From Polynucleobacter sp. MG-27-Goln-C1 (GTDB lineage Bacteria; Pseudomonadota; Gammaproteobacteria; Burkholderiales; Burkholderiaceae): a stretch of 64,000 nucleotides of DNA. Under the pieces are notes generated by a model. That model searched no databases, was not told where the DNA came from, and saw nothing but the letters and a program-made list of their open reading frames with translations. The stretch covers positions 62,001 to 126,000 of the forward strand of contig NZ_JACVPM010000003.1 in the NCBI RefSeq assembly GCF_018881905.1. The letters run 5' to 3'. The position numbers and the translations under genes are program-made. Positions 25,246 to 32,056 of this stretch are shown here, in pieces; positions within the stretch are counted from its first letter, which is position 1; each line of letters begins with the position of its first letter.

Positions 25246-25809
25246 TTAGATCTTGCCTACGAGGTCTAAAGATGGAGTCAATGTAGCTGCGCCTTCTTTC
25301 CACTTAGCTGGGCATACTTCACCTGGATGAGCTGCTGTGTACTGAGCGGCTTTGAGCTTACGCAACGTCTCAGAGATATCGCGAGCGATTTCATTTGAGT
25401 GAACTTCAGCTGTTTTGATAACGCCTTCTGGATTGATGATGAATGTGCCGCGCAATGCGAGACCTTCTTCTTCAATGTGTACGCCAAAACCACGTGTCAA
25501 TGTATGGGTTGGATCGCCAACCAATGGGAACTTAGCCTTGCCTACTGCAGGTGAAGTCTCATGCCATACTTTGTGTGAGAAATGTGTATCAGTAGTAATG
25601 ATGTATACCTCTGCACCCATCTTCTGGAATTCTGCATAGTTATCAGCTGCATCTTCAATTTCTGTTGGGCAGTTGAATGTGAATGCTGCTGGCATGAAAA
25701 TCAATACTGACCATTTTCCTTTGAGAGTCTCATCGGAAATAGTGACAAACTTACCGTTGTGGAAAGCCTGGGTCTTGAATGGTGGAACTTGTGTGTTAAT
25801 TAGTGACAT
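25246..25809 (-). CDS. ahpC: Alkyl hydroperoxide reductase subunit C (2-Cys peroxiredoxin)
   Basis: This is a 187-residue typical 2-Cys peroxiredoxin that reduces H2O2 and organic peroxides. The peroxidatic Cys is in FTFNCPTE (near residue 47) and the resolving Cys in HPGEVCPAKW (near 165). The peroxidatic loop reads MPAAFTFNCPTE instead of the more usual YPADFTFVCPTE; the catalytic Thr and Cys are kept. The ATG at 25809 follows GGAGAAACCC on the minus strand, so a 16-residue upstream extension is rejected. It heads the ahpC-ahpF operon. The AT-rich upstream region holds a candidate OxyR half-site. Confidence 0.93.
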   Translation of the reverse strand: MSLINTQVPPFKTQAFHNGKFVTISDETLKGKWSVLIFMPAAFTFNCPTEIEDAADNYAEFQKMGAEVYIITTDTHFSHKVWHETSPAVGKAKFPLVGDPTHTLTRGFGVHIEEEGLALRGTFIINPEGVIKTAEVHSNEIARDISETLRKLKAAQYTAAHPGEVCPAKWKEGAATLTPSLDLVGKI

Positions 25810-25897
25810 GGGTTTCTCCTGTAAAAAATGAAATAGTTGATTCACAACAGGTACCATTCTAGAGGCTATTTATTTATTTGCATAATAAATAATTTAG

Positions 25898-25912
25898 ATA
25901 CTAATTATCTAT
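25898..25912 (-). promoter_or_regulatory. Candidate OxyR half-site upstream of ahpC
   Basis: On the minus strand, ATAG-N7-GTAT (one base from the ATAG-N7-CTAT consensus half-site) lies about 90 bases before the ahpC ATG. The expected second half-site one turn away is poorly matched (TGAT where CTAT is expected). OxyR control of ahpC is common in betaproteobacteria, so the site is plausible but weak. Confidence 0.3.
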
Positions 25913-26042
25913 TTATTAGATCAATACAGTTATCTCAATAAAGGCCCAAAACGCGCTTTTCGCTTATTAAAATCATTTGCGATGATCTTTCGTGCTAACT
26001 TGATAAGGCTTAAGTGATTGAACACCCTACATCTTCCCATTT

Positions 26043-27314
26043 ATGAATATTCGCAGCATCTGGGCCCGCATTAAAGCTCATCCCTTAACCCGTGTTGGGC
26101 CGGGATTAGTGACGGGCGTTGCAGATGATGACCCAAGCGGAATCGTTACGTATTCTCAGGCTGGCGCTCAGTTTGGCCTCAATATGTTGTGGACTATGCC
26201 AGTTGCCTACCCCTTAATGTCGGCAATCCAGCTTTTGTGTGCACGTATTGGTCGGGTGACGGGGCGCGGTTTAGCGGCCAACATTAAAACCACTTTTCCG
26301 CCTGCGGTCTTGTTCTGTTTGGTGCTTTTATTACTCATTGCTAATGTCTTAAATATTGCCGCCGATATTGCTGCCATGGGTGAGGTCGCCGAACTTGTAA
26401 CTGGAGTTAATTGGCACATCATGACAGCCTTCTTTGTCATGCTTACCCTCGTATTGCAAATACTGGTGCCATATCACCGTTATGTTTTTTTTCTGAGATG
26501 GTTAACGCTGTCTTTGTTGGCTTATGCAGCGGTTTTATTTACGGTGCACGTTCCTTGGGGTGAAGTTCTCTGGAGCACTTTGTTTCCAAAGTTCAGCTTT
26601 TCTCCCGAAGCTGCCGCAGTCATCGTAGGAATTTTTGGTACGACGATTAGCCCTTACTTATTTTTTTGGCAGGCCTCTCAGGAGGTTGAGGAGATGAAAG
26701 GTCACCATCAAGTTGATTTACTCTCTGAGAATAGTGCCACCATTAAGTCTGAGTTGCGTCGTATGAAATGGGACACCTGGAGCGGTATGCTGTATTCTAA
26801 TGTAGCTGCCTACTGCATTATTTTGGCTACCGCTGTGACTTTGCATGCTGCCGGTATTAATGATATCAATACAGCTTCCCAGGCGGCATCTGCGCTAAAG
26901 CCTCTTGCTGGAAATTTTGCTTATCTCTTATTTTCTTTAGGAATTCTAGGTGTAGGTTTAATGGGTGTTCCAGTTCTAGCAGGTTCTGCTGCGTATGCTT
27001 TATCTGAAGTATTTGGCTGGCCAGCAAGTCTTGAAGATACCCCTTCGCATGCAGTAAGATTTTATGCAGTAATTGCACTCAGTGTATTAGGCGCACTCGT
27101 GATTCAGTACTCTCCCATTAGCCCCATGAAGGCATTGTTTTGGAGTGCCGTAATTAACGGCGTCGTTGCTGTGCCATTGATGGTGGCGATTCTGGTTCTG
27201 GCTTCCAGGGCCTCCGTTATGGGACCTCATACTGCTGGAAAGATCCTATTATTTTTGGGGTGGTTTGCTACGGCCTTGATGGCGCTCGCGGCAATATTAA
27301 TGTTCTTAGGTTAG
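26043..27314 (+). CDS. Nramp-related divalent metal transporter
   Basis: This 423-residue inner-membrane protein has about 11 transmembrane helices and an Nramp-like fold. The TM1 region reads GPGLVTGVADDDPSGIVTYSQAG, where classical MntH/Nramp has a DPGN motif. The TM6 region reads GTTISPYLFFWQASQE, where classical members have MPHNLYLHS, so the metal-binding Met is absent. Members of this variant group are annotated as divalent-metal transporters, but Mn2+ or Fe2+ selectivity cannot be assumed, and Mg2+ is possible. It is divergent from ahpC and runs into the GST-like gene 6 bases downstream, in one operon. Confidence 0.78.
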   Translation: MNIRSIWARIKAHPLTRVGPGLVTGVADDDPSGIVTYSQAGAQFGLNMLWTMPVAYPLMSAIQLLCARIGRVTGRGLAANIKTTFPPAVLFCLVLLLLIANVLNIAADIAAMGEVAELVTGVNWHIMTAFFVMLTLVLQILVPYHRYVFFLRWLTLSLLAYAAVLFTVHVPWGEVLWSTLFPKFSFSPEAAAVIVGIFGTTISPYLFFWQASQEVEEMKGHHQVDLLSENSATIKSELRRMKWDTWSGMLYSNVAAYCIILATAVTLHAAGINDINTASQAASALKPLAGNFAYLLFSLGILGVGLMGVPVLAGSAAYALSEVFGWPASLEDTPSHAVRFYAVIALSVLGALVIQYSPISPMKALFWSAVINGVVAVPLMVAILVLASRASVMGPHTAGKILLFLGWFATALMALAAILMFLG

Positions 27315-27320
27315 TTATCA

Positions 27321-27938
27321 ATGATGCCAATTTTGTACTCATACCGAAGGTGCCCTTATGCAATGCGGGCGCGCATGGCATTAAAGTATGCTGGAATTCA
27401 GGTTGAGCACAGAGAGATTGCATTAAGAGATAAGCCGAAATCTATGCTGCTGGTATCACCAAAAGGAACTGTGCCAGTTCTATGTGTTGATGGGCTGATC
27501 TTGGACCAGAGCTTGGATATCATGCGCTGGGCTTTAGAGCAGTCTGACCCTGATGGCTGGGGCGAAGTTGATAAAGAAGTTTCTCAGACATGGGTTGAGA
27601 AAAATGATGGTCCATTTAAAGTACTGCTAGACCAGTACAAGTATCCAAATCGATTTCCGGATCTGAACCAAGAGGATGTTCTCAATAGCGCTATAGAGCT
27701 CATGCTTAAACCGATGGAGTACGCTCTCCAATCAAGCAAGTATTTGATGGGCGATAAGAAGTCTTTGGTGGATGTAGCCATTTTTCCATTTATCAGACAG
27801 TTTGCTGGAGTGAATCCGCAGCGGTTTGAAGGCTTACCATTTTCCTCAGTCAAGACATGGCTAAATCAACAACTTGAGTCAGATCTATTTAACTCAGTGA
27901 TGATTAAGCATCCGACTTGGATAGATGCTTCCGAGTAA
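27321..27938 (+). CDS. Glutathione S-transferase / Grx2-like protein
   Basis: This 205-residue protein has an N-terminal thioredoxin fold (LYSYRRCPYAMRARMALKYAG ... PKGTVPVLCVDG ... LDQSLDIMRW) and an all-helical C-terminal domain, as in glutaredoxin 2 and related GSTs. The active site is CPYA rather than CPYC, so a monothiol mechanism using Cys11 is expected. The start could be either of two adjacent ATG codons (27321, 27324). It is the second gene of an operon with the metal transporter and is the last core gene before the tRNA-Lys accessory strip. The substrate is unknown. Confidence 0.8.
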   Translation: MMPILYSYRRCPYAMRARMALKYAGIQVEHREIALRDKPKSMLLVSPKGTVPVLCVDGLILDQSLDIMRWALEQSDPDGWGEVDKEVSQTWVEKNDGPFKVLLDQYKYPNRFPDLNQEDVLNSAIELMLKPMEYALQSSKYLMGDKKSLVDVAIFPFIRQFAGVNPQRFEGLPFSSVKTWLNQQLESDLFNSVMIKHPTWIDASE

Positions 27939-27987
27939 GAGGTGGAGTAGAAGTGAAAAACCATCAGAGGGTCGCTTTTGGTGTTGA

Positions 27988-28026
27988 TGGTGGACCCAGC
28001 GAGATTCAAACTCACCACCAACGGAT
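27988..28026 (-). repeat. tRNA-Lys 3'-end copy A (most diverged)
   Basis: 39 bases align without gaps to 32883-32921 of tRNA-Lys with 7 mismatches, covering the CCA end, the acceptor 3' strand, the T-arm and the variable region. The rest of a tRNA is absent. The preceding bases contain a poor relic of a hairpin rather than the conserved terminator. It lies farthest from the intact tRNA, consistent with the oldest insertion, or with an origin from a related tRNA. Confidence 0.7.
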
Positions 28027-28098
28027 GGAATTAGCCTTCATTGGTGGGTATTAACCAGGATGTATAGTATCTAATAGCCCAATTCCGTTAGAAAAATA

Positions 28099-28560
28099 AT
28101 GATTAAAAGTCTCCTTATGGTTGTTTTGCCGGCATTCACATTAAGTGCATGTATGGGCTCCATTACAGTTCTCTCAGTTCCAGAGGGGGCATTGATTAGC
28201 AGTAATAATGAGAGCATAGGTATTGCGCCTCATCGAATTGAGTTAACCCCAGATATCAGCAAGGCTATGCTAAAAGCTGAGGGTAGCTGTTACGAAGCTC
28301 CCTCATTCACGGCTAGATGGGCAAGTGGCGCTATAGCTTCCTCGCCCGTAACGCCCCTATGTGACGGGCTTAATGGAAATTACCGAATTTTCATCAGAAG
28401 GCCAGTGGATGCCCCTGGCTTAAATAAAGATCTTCAGGTGGAGGCTCGTCGAGAAGAGGCGGCAGCAAGAAGGCGGGAGGCTAGGGCAATTAATAATGAA
28501 GCAAATTCAGAAGAGGGTGGCCCGAGTCTAATATCGATTGGTGGCTGGCAAATTTATTAA
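28099..28560 (+). CDS. Small lipoprotein with PEGA-like domain
   Basis: This 153-residue protein has a lipoprotein signal peptide (lipobox LSAC, Cys18). Next comes VLSVPEGALISSNNESIGIAPHRIELTP, which fits the PEGA-type surface repeat pattern (P-x-GA ... G-x-x-P). The tail is Arg/Glu/Ala-rich (about 115-138), likely helical and possibly peptidoglycan-facing, and the protein ends in a hydrophobic segment. Its role is unknown; it is probably an outer-membrane-anchored lipoprotein. It is the only gene of the first cassette, between tRNA-Lys copies A and B, and is followed by the conserved hairpin terminator. Confidence 0.6.
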   Translation: MIKSLLMVVLPAFTLSACMGSITVLSVPEGALISSNNESIGIAPHRIELTPDISKAMLKAEGSCYEAPSFTARWASGAIASSPVTPLCDGLNGNYRIFIRRPVDAPGLNKDLQVEARREEAAARRREARAINNEANSEEGGPSLISIGGWQIY

Positions 28561-28608
28561 GATCCTGTTGCGTGATATTTACGCATTGATGAGTTACCAG
28601 CCAAAAGA

Positions 28609-28632
28609 AAAAGCCACCCGAAGGTGGCTTTT
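28609..28632. terminator. Conserved cassette terminator, copy B
   Basis: AAAAGCCACC (28609-28618), loop CGAA, GGTGGCTTTT (28623-28632). It is a perfect 10-bp stem with A and T runs, active on either strand. It is almost identical to the hairpin at 30841-30864 and lies 7 bases before tRNA-Lys copy B. Confidence 0.88.
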
Positions 28633-28639
28633 GTATTAC

Positions 28640-28679
28640 TGGTGGGTCGGGCGAGGTTCAAACTCGCGACCAACGGATT
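28640..28679 (-). repeat. tRNA-Lys 3'-end copy B
   Basis: 40 bases match 32883-32922 of tRNA-Lys with only two mismatches, both in the T-loop/T-stem region, then the match stops. No D-arm or anticodon arm follows, so this is not a tRNA gene. From here to 28852 no gene is visible; there is only a possible leader and promoter region with the small hairpin GCGTGT/ACACGC near 28720-28740. Confidence 0.85.
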
Positions 28680-28852
28680 TCAGGAATTTACCTTGTTAAT
28701 AGCAATATCACCATAGTGGTGCGTGTTAGCAAGGACACGCAGTATTTACTAGTGGTTTAATTAAATAACCTCGTTTAGCTGTTTTAACATTTTGCTAAAA
28801 CTATCGCACTCGATGGACTCTGCTCTAGCGGATCATTAATGAAAGGTGCACC

Positions 28853-29311
28853 ATGGGCACTCAATTTTTCAGTTTCAAAAGATTGTTTGTATTGCCTTTA
28901 TTTGGATGTTTATTCGCCACTTGCCAGTTGGCTTCAGCTCAACAGGCGCCAAATTTGATTGGTACTTGGGTTGGCGAGACTAATGATGCTGTTATTGGTG
29001 CAGGCACCCACTATCCGAATGGTAAGTCTGGTGAAATTCGTTTTTTGAAATCAGTAGTGACTTATAAGTTTGATCAGCAAAAGAATCGCGCCTTTTCAGG
29101 TACCTTTAGTATCGCTGGACATACTGTACCCATCGTTGGCTCCGTGAGCGCTGATATGGTGAGCGGTGCTATGGCTGACCAAGATGGTACTTATAGTTTT
29201 AAAGTACTCAATCCTAATCAACTTGCAGTGTGTTTTGCTACCACTACAACTGTTCCAAAGAATAAAGATGCTGGTCCGGTTGCTGATTGTCATGAGGTCA
29301 CTAGAAAATAG
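28853..29311 (+). CDS. Exported protein, lipocalin-like fold suspected
   Basis: This 152-residue protein has a signal peptide (residues 1-29, ending ASAQQ). The mature part starts APNLIGTWVGETNDAVIG and alternates short strands (YKFDQQKNRAFSGTFSIAG, GSVSADMVSGAMADQDGTYSFKVL), which resembles small beta-barrel proteins that begin with an L-x-G-x-W motif. There are two cysteines late in the mature part (near 127 and 146), which may form a disulfide. The family is not certain and no function is known. It is the sole gene of the second cassette, read toward the conserved terminator. Confidence 0.6.
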   Translation: MGTQFFSFKRLFVLPLFGCLFATCQLASAQQAPNLIGTWVGETNDAVIGAGTHYPNGKSGEIRFLKSVVTYKFDQQKNRAFSGTFSIAGHTVPIVGSVSADMVSGAMADQDGTYSFKVLNPNQLAVCFATTTTVPKNKDAGPVADCHEVTRK

Positions 29312-29325
29312 TTGACCGAATAAAG

Positions 29326-29352
29326 AAAAAGCCACCCAAGGGTGGCTTTTTT
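29326..29352. terminator. Conserved cassette terminator, copy C
   Basis: AAAAAGCCACC pairs with GGTGGCTTTTT at 29326-29350 around a 4-base loop, with an AT run on each side. It starts 15 bases after the stop codon of the exported protein gene. The stem equals that of copies B and D; only the loop differs. Confidence 0.88.
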
Positions 29353-29357
29353 ATTGC

Positions 29358-29374
29358 GGGCGTGTCGGGCGAGA
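29358..29374 (-). repeat. tRNA-Lys 3'-end copy C (truncated)
   Basis: 17 bases align to the acceptor 3' strand of tRNA-Lys with three mismatches, including an exact GTCGGGCGAGA, then the match breaks inside the T-arm. Alone this would be too short to call. Its place just after the conserved terminator, at the same spacing as in copies B and D, makes it credible. Confidence 0.6.
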
Positions 29375-29402
29375 ATAACTTCATCCACCCATCATTTTCT
29401 AC

Positions 29403-30170
29403 TTAATTGGTAATCTGCAAATAAGGCGCATTAGAGATGGAAATCAAACCTTGATAGGGATTACTAAAAGTCAAGGAGATGATGCAAAGCGGAGTGGTGA
29501 TGGTGAGGGTTGAGATGAGCATGGCTAGCATCAAAGCCTTGGGCTTGGAAGAGTGGGTAAAGGCAACGGTAATCAAAACCAAAACACCTAAAAAGAGTAA
29601 TGCATACCAACGAATAGGATGGACATCGATAGTGGCATAGGCTAGTCGCGTTTCTCGGGCAGTGTTGACTAAATTGAATGCGCTTAATAACGCTTTAGAT
29701 TCAGCCTTATCGGGGAGCATGTTTGCGGCTTTAAATGTAGTTGCTCTCAAAGCGATAAATTTTTCATCAGCCTCTGGTGATATGGATCGATTTTTCGATA
29801 ATGTTTTCCATTCATCATGAATGATGGACTGTGTATATGTCTTTGCAGCTCCAGGCAGATCAATTTCTTTGGGTATTGGGATTGAATTAGCGAGACTGAT
29901 AATGTTGAGAATGCCCTGACTCTCGTTTTTAATAGCCTTAGTGGCGATACTGTAGTTGTCCCAGATAGATGTTGCCAGGAGGGCGGCAGTTAGTGAAAAC
30001 AGCACTGCAGGAAGACTAAAGAAGGGGGCAACAATCCCTTCATATTGTTCAACGAAGTGTTTATTCTCTGGGTGGATAACAAGCCAAGTAATCAGAGTTG
30101 AAAGACTTGTGAAGCCAATCAACAGGGCGAGGATCAGGGTGGTGTCACTTTGAAAAATTAAGTTTTGCAA
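29403..30170 (-). CDS. DUF4239 / bestrophin-like membrane protein
   Basis: This 255-residue membrane protein has two hydrophobic segments near the N-terminus (about 13-32 and 45-67, with GIVAPFFSLPAVLFSLTAALLAT). A long, mainly helical soluble middle (70-180) follows, and then two segments at the C-terminus (about 188-206 and 214-235). This arrangement and the PFF-x-LPAVLF motif are typical of DUF4239, which is distantly related to bestrophin channels. The function is unknown; an anion channel has been suggested by fold only. It is in the third cassette, on the minus strand, with the lipoprotein gene at 30307-30759 upstream. Confidence 0.7.
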   Translation of the reverse strand: MQNLIFQSDTTLILALLIGFTSLSTLITWLVIHPENKHFVEQYEGIVAPFFSLPAVLFSLTAALLATSIWDNYSIATKAIKNESQGILNIISLANSIPIPKEIDLPGAAKTYTQSIIHDEWKTLSKNRSISPEADEKFIALRATTFKAANMLPDKAESKALLSAFNLVNTARETRLAYATIDVHPIRWYALLFLGVLVLITVAFTHSSKPKALMLAMLISTLTITTPLCIISLTFSNPYQGLISISNAPYLQITN

Positions 30171-30306
30171 TTTGCACTCTTTTAAATAAGACAGCTTATG
30201 TATGAAACTACCGAATCAGTGTGTGGGAAAGATGACGTTTTTTTAAAATCCCCGATTGCAATTAATAAATCAATAAATTGTCATGAGGGGTTGCTACAGT
30301 TGACGG

Positions 30307-30759
30307 TTAATCGGCTAGTTTCATGGTGAAGTCACCATTGTCGCTAGTTGTGGCTGTCCTATTAGCTTCGTTATAAATAATGCTTCCAGTGCCAACCATG
30401 TTGACAATCAAGTCTGGGTTGTTTGGTGAAATAATGAATCGATAGGTTTTACCGCTTGAAAATTCATAGCTCTTAGAAAACATCCCATAAGAATAAGACC
30501 AAGGATTGTCTACTTTCAGGGCATGAGTGCCTGACTGGATATTGATCTGGCAACTATCACCATTCGGAATGGCACATACTTCAGTGCTGTCTACATACAC
30601 CCTTGCATTTTCTCGGCTGGCTAATATCTTATTTTCACGGTTAAAAATGAGGCTAACATCTCCCCCGGGATCTTTTAATGCAGGAACTATTACGGGCGTA
30701 CTTTGGCATCCAGCGACGAGAGCGAGCAAGCTAGTACTTAGTAATTTTTTGTAGGCCAT
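30307..30759 (-). CDS. Small lipoprotein, unknown
   Basis: This 150-residue protein has a lipoprotein signal peptide (MAYKKLLSTSLLALVAGCQ, lipobox VAGC). The mature part contains RENARVYVDSTEVCAIPNGDSCQINIQSGTHALKVD, reminiscent of DUF2846/PEGA-like beta domains that display a short surface motif. A start 24 bases upstream (30783) is also in frame, but the shorter form has the cleaner signal peptide. The two mid-protein cysteines may pair. Its function is unknown. It lies on the same strand as the DUF4239 gene, separated by 136 bases in which I see no other gene. Confidence 0.6.
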   Translation of the reverse strand: MAYKKLLSTSLLALVAGCQSTPVIVPALKDPGGDVSLIFNRENKILASRENARVYVDSTEVCAIPNGDSCQINIQSGTHALKVDNPWSYSYGMFSKSYEFSSGKTYRFIISPNNPDLIVNMVGTGSIIYNEANRTATTSDNGDFTMKLAD

Positions 30760-30840
30760 GTTTACCCGGGCAATGTATTTCATCTTAGATATACATTACC
30801 CTAATTTTGCCTTTGTACCCAAAGCGATCTTGAGTCAAAA

Positions 30841-30864
30841 AAAAGCCACCCGAAGGTGGCTTTT
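30841..30864. terminator. Conserved cassette terminator, copy D
   Basis: AAAAGCCACC (30841-30850), loop CGAA, GGTGGCTTTT (30855-30864), preceded by more A residues. It is identical in stem and loop to copy B. It serves the toxin-antitoxin-like operon read from the right, whose last stop codon is about 48 bases away. Confidence 0.88.
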
Positions 30865-30872
30865 GGTATTAC

Positions 30873-30909
30873 TGGTGGGTCGGGCGAGATTCGAACTCGC
30901 GACCAACGG
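30873..30909 (-). repeat. tRNA-Lys 3'-end copy D (exact, 37 bases)
   Basis: 37 bases are identical to 32883-32919 of the intact tRNA-Lys, from the CCA end through the T-arm to the variable region; the following bases differ. This is the size and place of a tyrosine-integrase attachment core at a tRNA 3' end. With 32883-32919 it brackets a 2-kb segment. Confidence 0.9.
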
Positions 30910-30912
30910 TGT

Positions 30913-31143
30913 TTAGACCGTAAGTTGCCGCTGCTTAATGAGTTCTGCGGCAGGGATCCGCACTATCTTGCCATCAACGGTAGTTACGATTGCGGTGTTC
31001 GTTTGAATTGCTAAGTCAATTGCTGCTTGCCCAGCACGTTGCATGGCGTAATAAGATCCAACAATATCGGGATCAGGCGAATTGAGGATCTGCTCAACAG
31101 TGGTGTAACCAACGCTTTTGTTTGGCAGTTTATTTTTTTCCAT
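30913..31143 (-). CDS. Small third gene of toxin-antitoxin-like operon, unknown
   Basis: This 76-residue protein (MEKNKLPNKSVGYTTVEQ ...) has an internal segment TAIVTTVDGKIVRIPAAELIKQRQ, in which TTVDGKIVRIPAA resembles a short DNA-binding or cofactor-binding beta hairpin; I cannot assign a family. The ATG at 31143 overlaps the end of the preceding toxin-like gene by 14 bases. Earlier in-frame ATG codons exist (31167, 31155, 31152) and would lengthen the overlap. Coupling suggests it works with the two upstream genes, perhaps as a second antitoxin or regulator. Confidence 0.5.
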   Translation of the reverse strand: MEKNKLPNKSVGYTTVEQILNSPDPDIVGSYYAMQRAGQAAIDLAIQTNTAIVTTVDGKIVRIPAAELIKQRQLTV

Positions 31144-31459
31144 AAGCGGCATCATGATCTGGTTCAATTAATAAAACCCTTAGGAAATGATCTTCTCTGA
31201 AGCCAATTCCCCGGACTGATTTGCTAACTCGAAATGAGTAGAGTGCATCAATGCCTTTTGGTGTGGGAATACTATGAATCTTTTCCCACTTTAATCCCTT
31301 ATCGCGGTAAACCTGGTTCCAGGTCAATTGCGTGATTTTCTCAAAAGTGGCAAAGGCTTTCTCTTGCTCAGTTGGCTCCAGACTCTCCCAGGTTGATTGG
31401 AAGATGGGGTTATTCAGATCAAGCTCAACTAAGGGTTCAGGCTTTGCGTTTCGCGCCAT
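31130..31459 (-). CDS. RelE/ParE-like putative toxin
   Basis: This 109-residue protein has an N-terminal helical half (STWESLEPTEQEKAFATFEKITQLTWNQVYRDKGLKWEKI) and a C-terminal beta sheet, YSFRVSKSVRGIGFREDHFLRVLLIEPDHDAAY. The order S-x-R-x-R...F...L-x-x-L-x-I-x-x-D-H-D-x-x-Y is typical of RelE/ParE/HigB-type toxins. It is longer at the N-terminus than most. It overlaps the upstream antitoxin-like gene by 23 bases and the downstream gene by 14, so all three are translated as one unit. Toxicity is inferred from the fold pattern only. Confidence 0.6.
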   Translation of the reverse strand: MARNAKPEPLVELDLNNPIFQSTWESLEPTEQEKAFATFEKITQLTWNQVYRDKGLKWEKIHSIPTPKGIDALYSFRVSKSVRGIGFREDHFLRVLLIEPDHDAAYGKK

Positions 31460-31727
31460 GAGCTTTAGCCATTTTTAGTTTAGAAAGGTCAGTTGCTTTG
31501 GTCGGCGATTTTTGTGCCCAGGCTAATGCTGCTGATAAGTCCTTTTTAATGGCTGGCGTATGTATCCAACGCTCATTGTCGGGGATAACTGTTGCGGTAC
31601 GAATCACCCAAACGCCAGGTTCAGGCGTTTCCACTAATACCTGACGTCCTGCATGCTCTTTCCCAAGCGAGATCTGCCCACTGGATCCAATGGATTTAAT
31701 AACTTGATGATCTATTACTGCGCCCAT
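31437..31727 (-). CDS. Antitoxin-like DNA-binding protein, AbrB-type N-terminus suspected
   Basis: This 96-residue protein opens with VIDHQVIKSIGSSGQISLGKEHAGRQVLVE, which looks like the swapped-hairpin AbrB/MazE DNA-binding motif (x-S-SGQI-x-L-x-x-x-AG). It ends in a Lys-rich disordered tail (KLKMAKAHGAKRKA) that could wrap a toxin. TAGGAGA is well placed before the ATG. It is the first gene of the operon. A perfect 8-bp inverted repeat overlapping the -10 box lies 14 bases upstream, as expected for self-repression. Confidence 0.6.
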   Translation of the reverse strand: MGAVIDHQVIKSIGSSGQISLGKEHAGRQVLVETPEPGVWVIRTATVIPDNERWIHTPAIKKDLSAALAWAQKSPTKATDLSKLKMAKAHGAKRKA

Positions 31728-31740
31728 AGCATTCTCCTAT

Positions 31741-31773
31741 ATTCATGCCGCATGATTACATTATAGCATGAAT
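31741..31773 (-). promoter_or_regulatory. Operator/promoter of toxin-antitoxin-like operon
   Basis: ATTCATGC (31741-31748) and GCATGAAT (31766-31773) form a perfect inverted repeat with a 17-base spacer. On the minus strand, a consensus TATAAT (31765-31760) lies inside the spacer, next to one arm. A protein bound here would block the promoter, matching autoregulation by the first gene product. The -35 region is poor. Confidence 0.65.
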
Positions 31774-31786
31774 TTATAAAAAACCG

Positions 31787-31981
31787 ATGTGGAAAGATTC
31801 CCCTGGGAAGGGTAAGCCCACATTAGAGTCACTGCTTAATGACCGGCACGTGATTACAGGCAAGCACTTAATTAAGCAACAAAAAGAAGTTGCTCTTGAG
31901 GCTGCACGTCAAAAAGCCGTATTAGAAGAAGCTATTGAGTTTGAGCAGAGAAATCGCAGGAGTAGGGCAGAGAAAGCCTAG
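31787..31981 (+). CDS. Possible small basic protein, unknown
   Basis: This is a 64-residue reading frame with a helical, charged C-terminal half (KQQKEVALEAARQKAVLEEAIEFEQRNRRSRAEKA), plausibly a coiled coil. There is no clear ribosome site and the ATG is only 14 bases from the operator palindrome, so a transcript from there would have a very short leader. It may be a gene fragment carried with the cassette or a small partner of the HEPN-like protein 75 bases downstream on the same strand. I do not recognise it. Confidence 0.35.
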   Translation: MWKDSPGKGKPTLESLLNDRHVITGKHLIKQQKEVALEAARQKAVLEEAIEFEQRNRRSRAEKA

Positions 31982-32056
31982 GTTTTCGGGAAACACGACA
32001 ATATAGTTTTTTAATTCACAAACAGTTTTTCTAAATACCAGGTTCCAACTACAGCG

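Noticed and set aside
28640-28720. Additional tRNA genes at 28640 and 30873
   Set aside because: Only the 3' half is present; no D-arm, anticodon arm or 5' acceptor strand follows, so these are relics.
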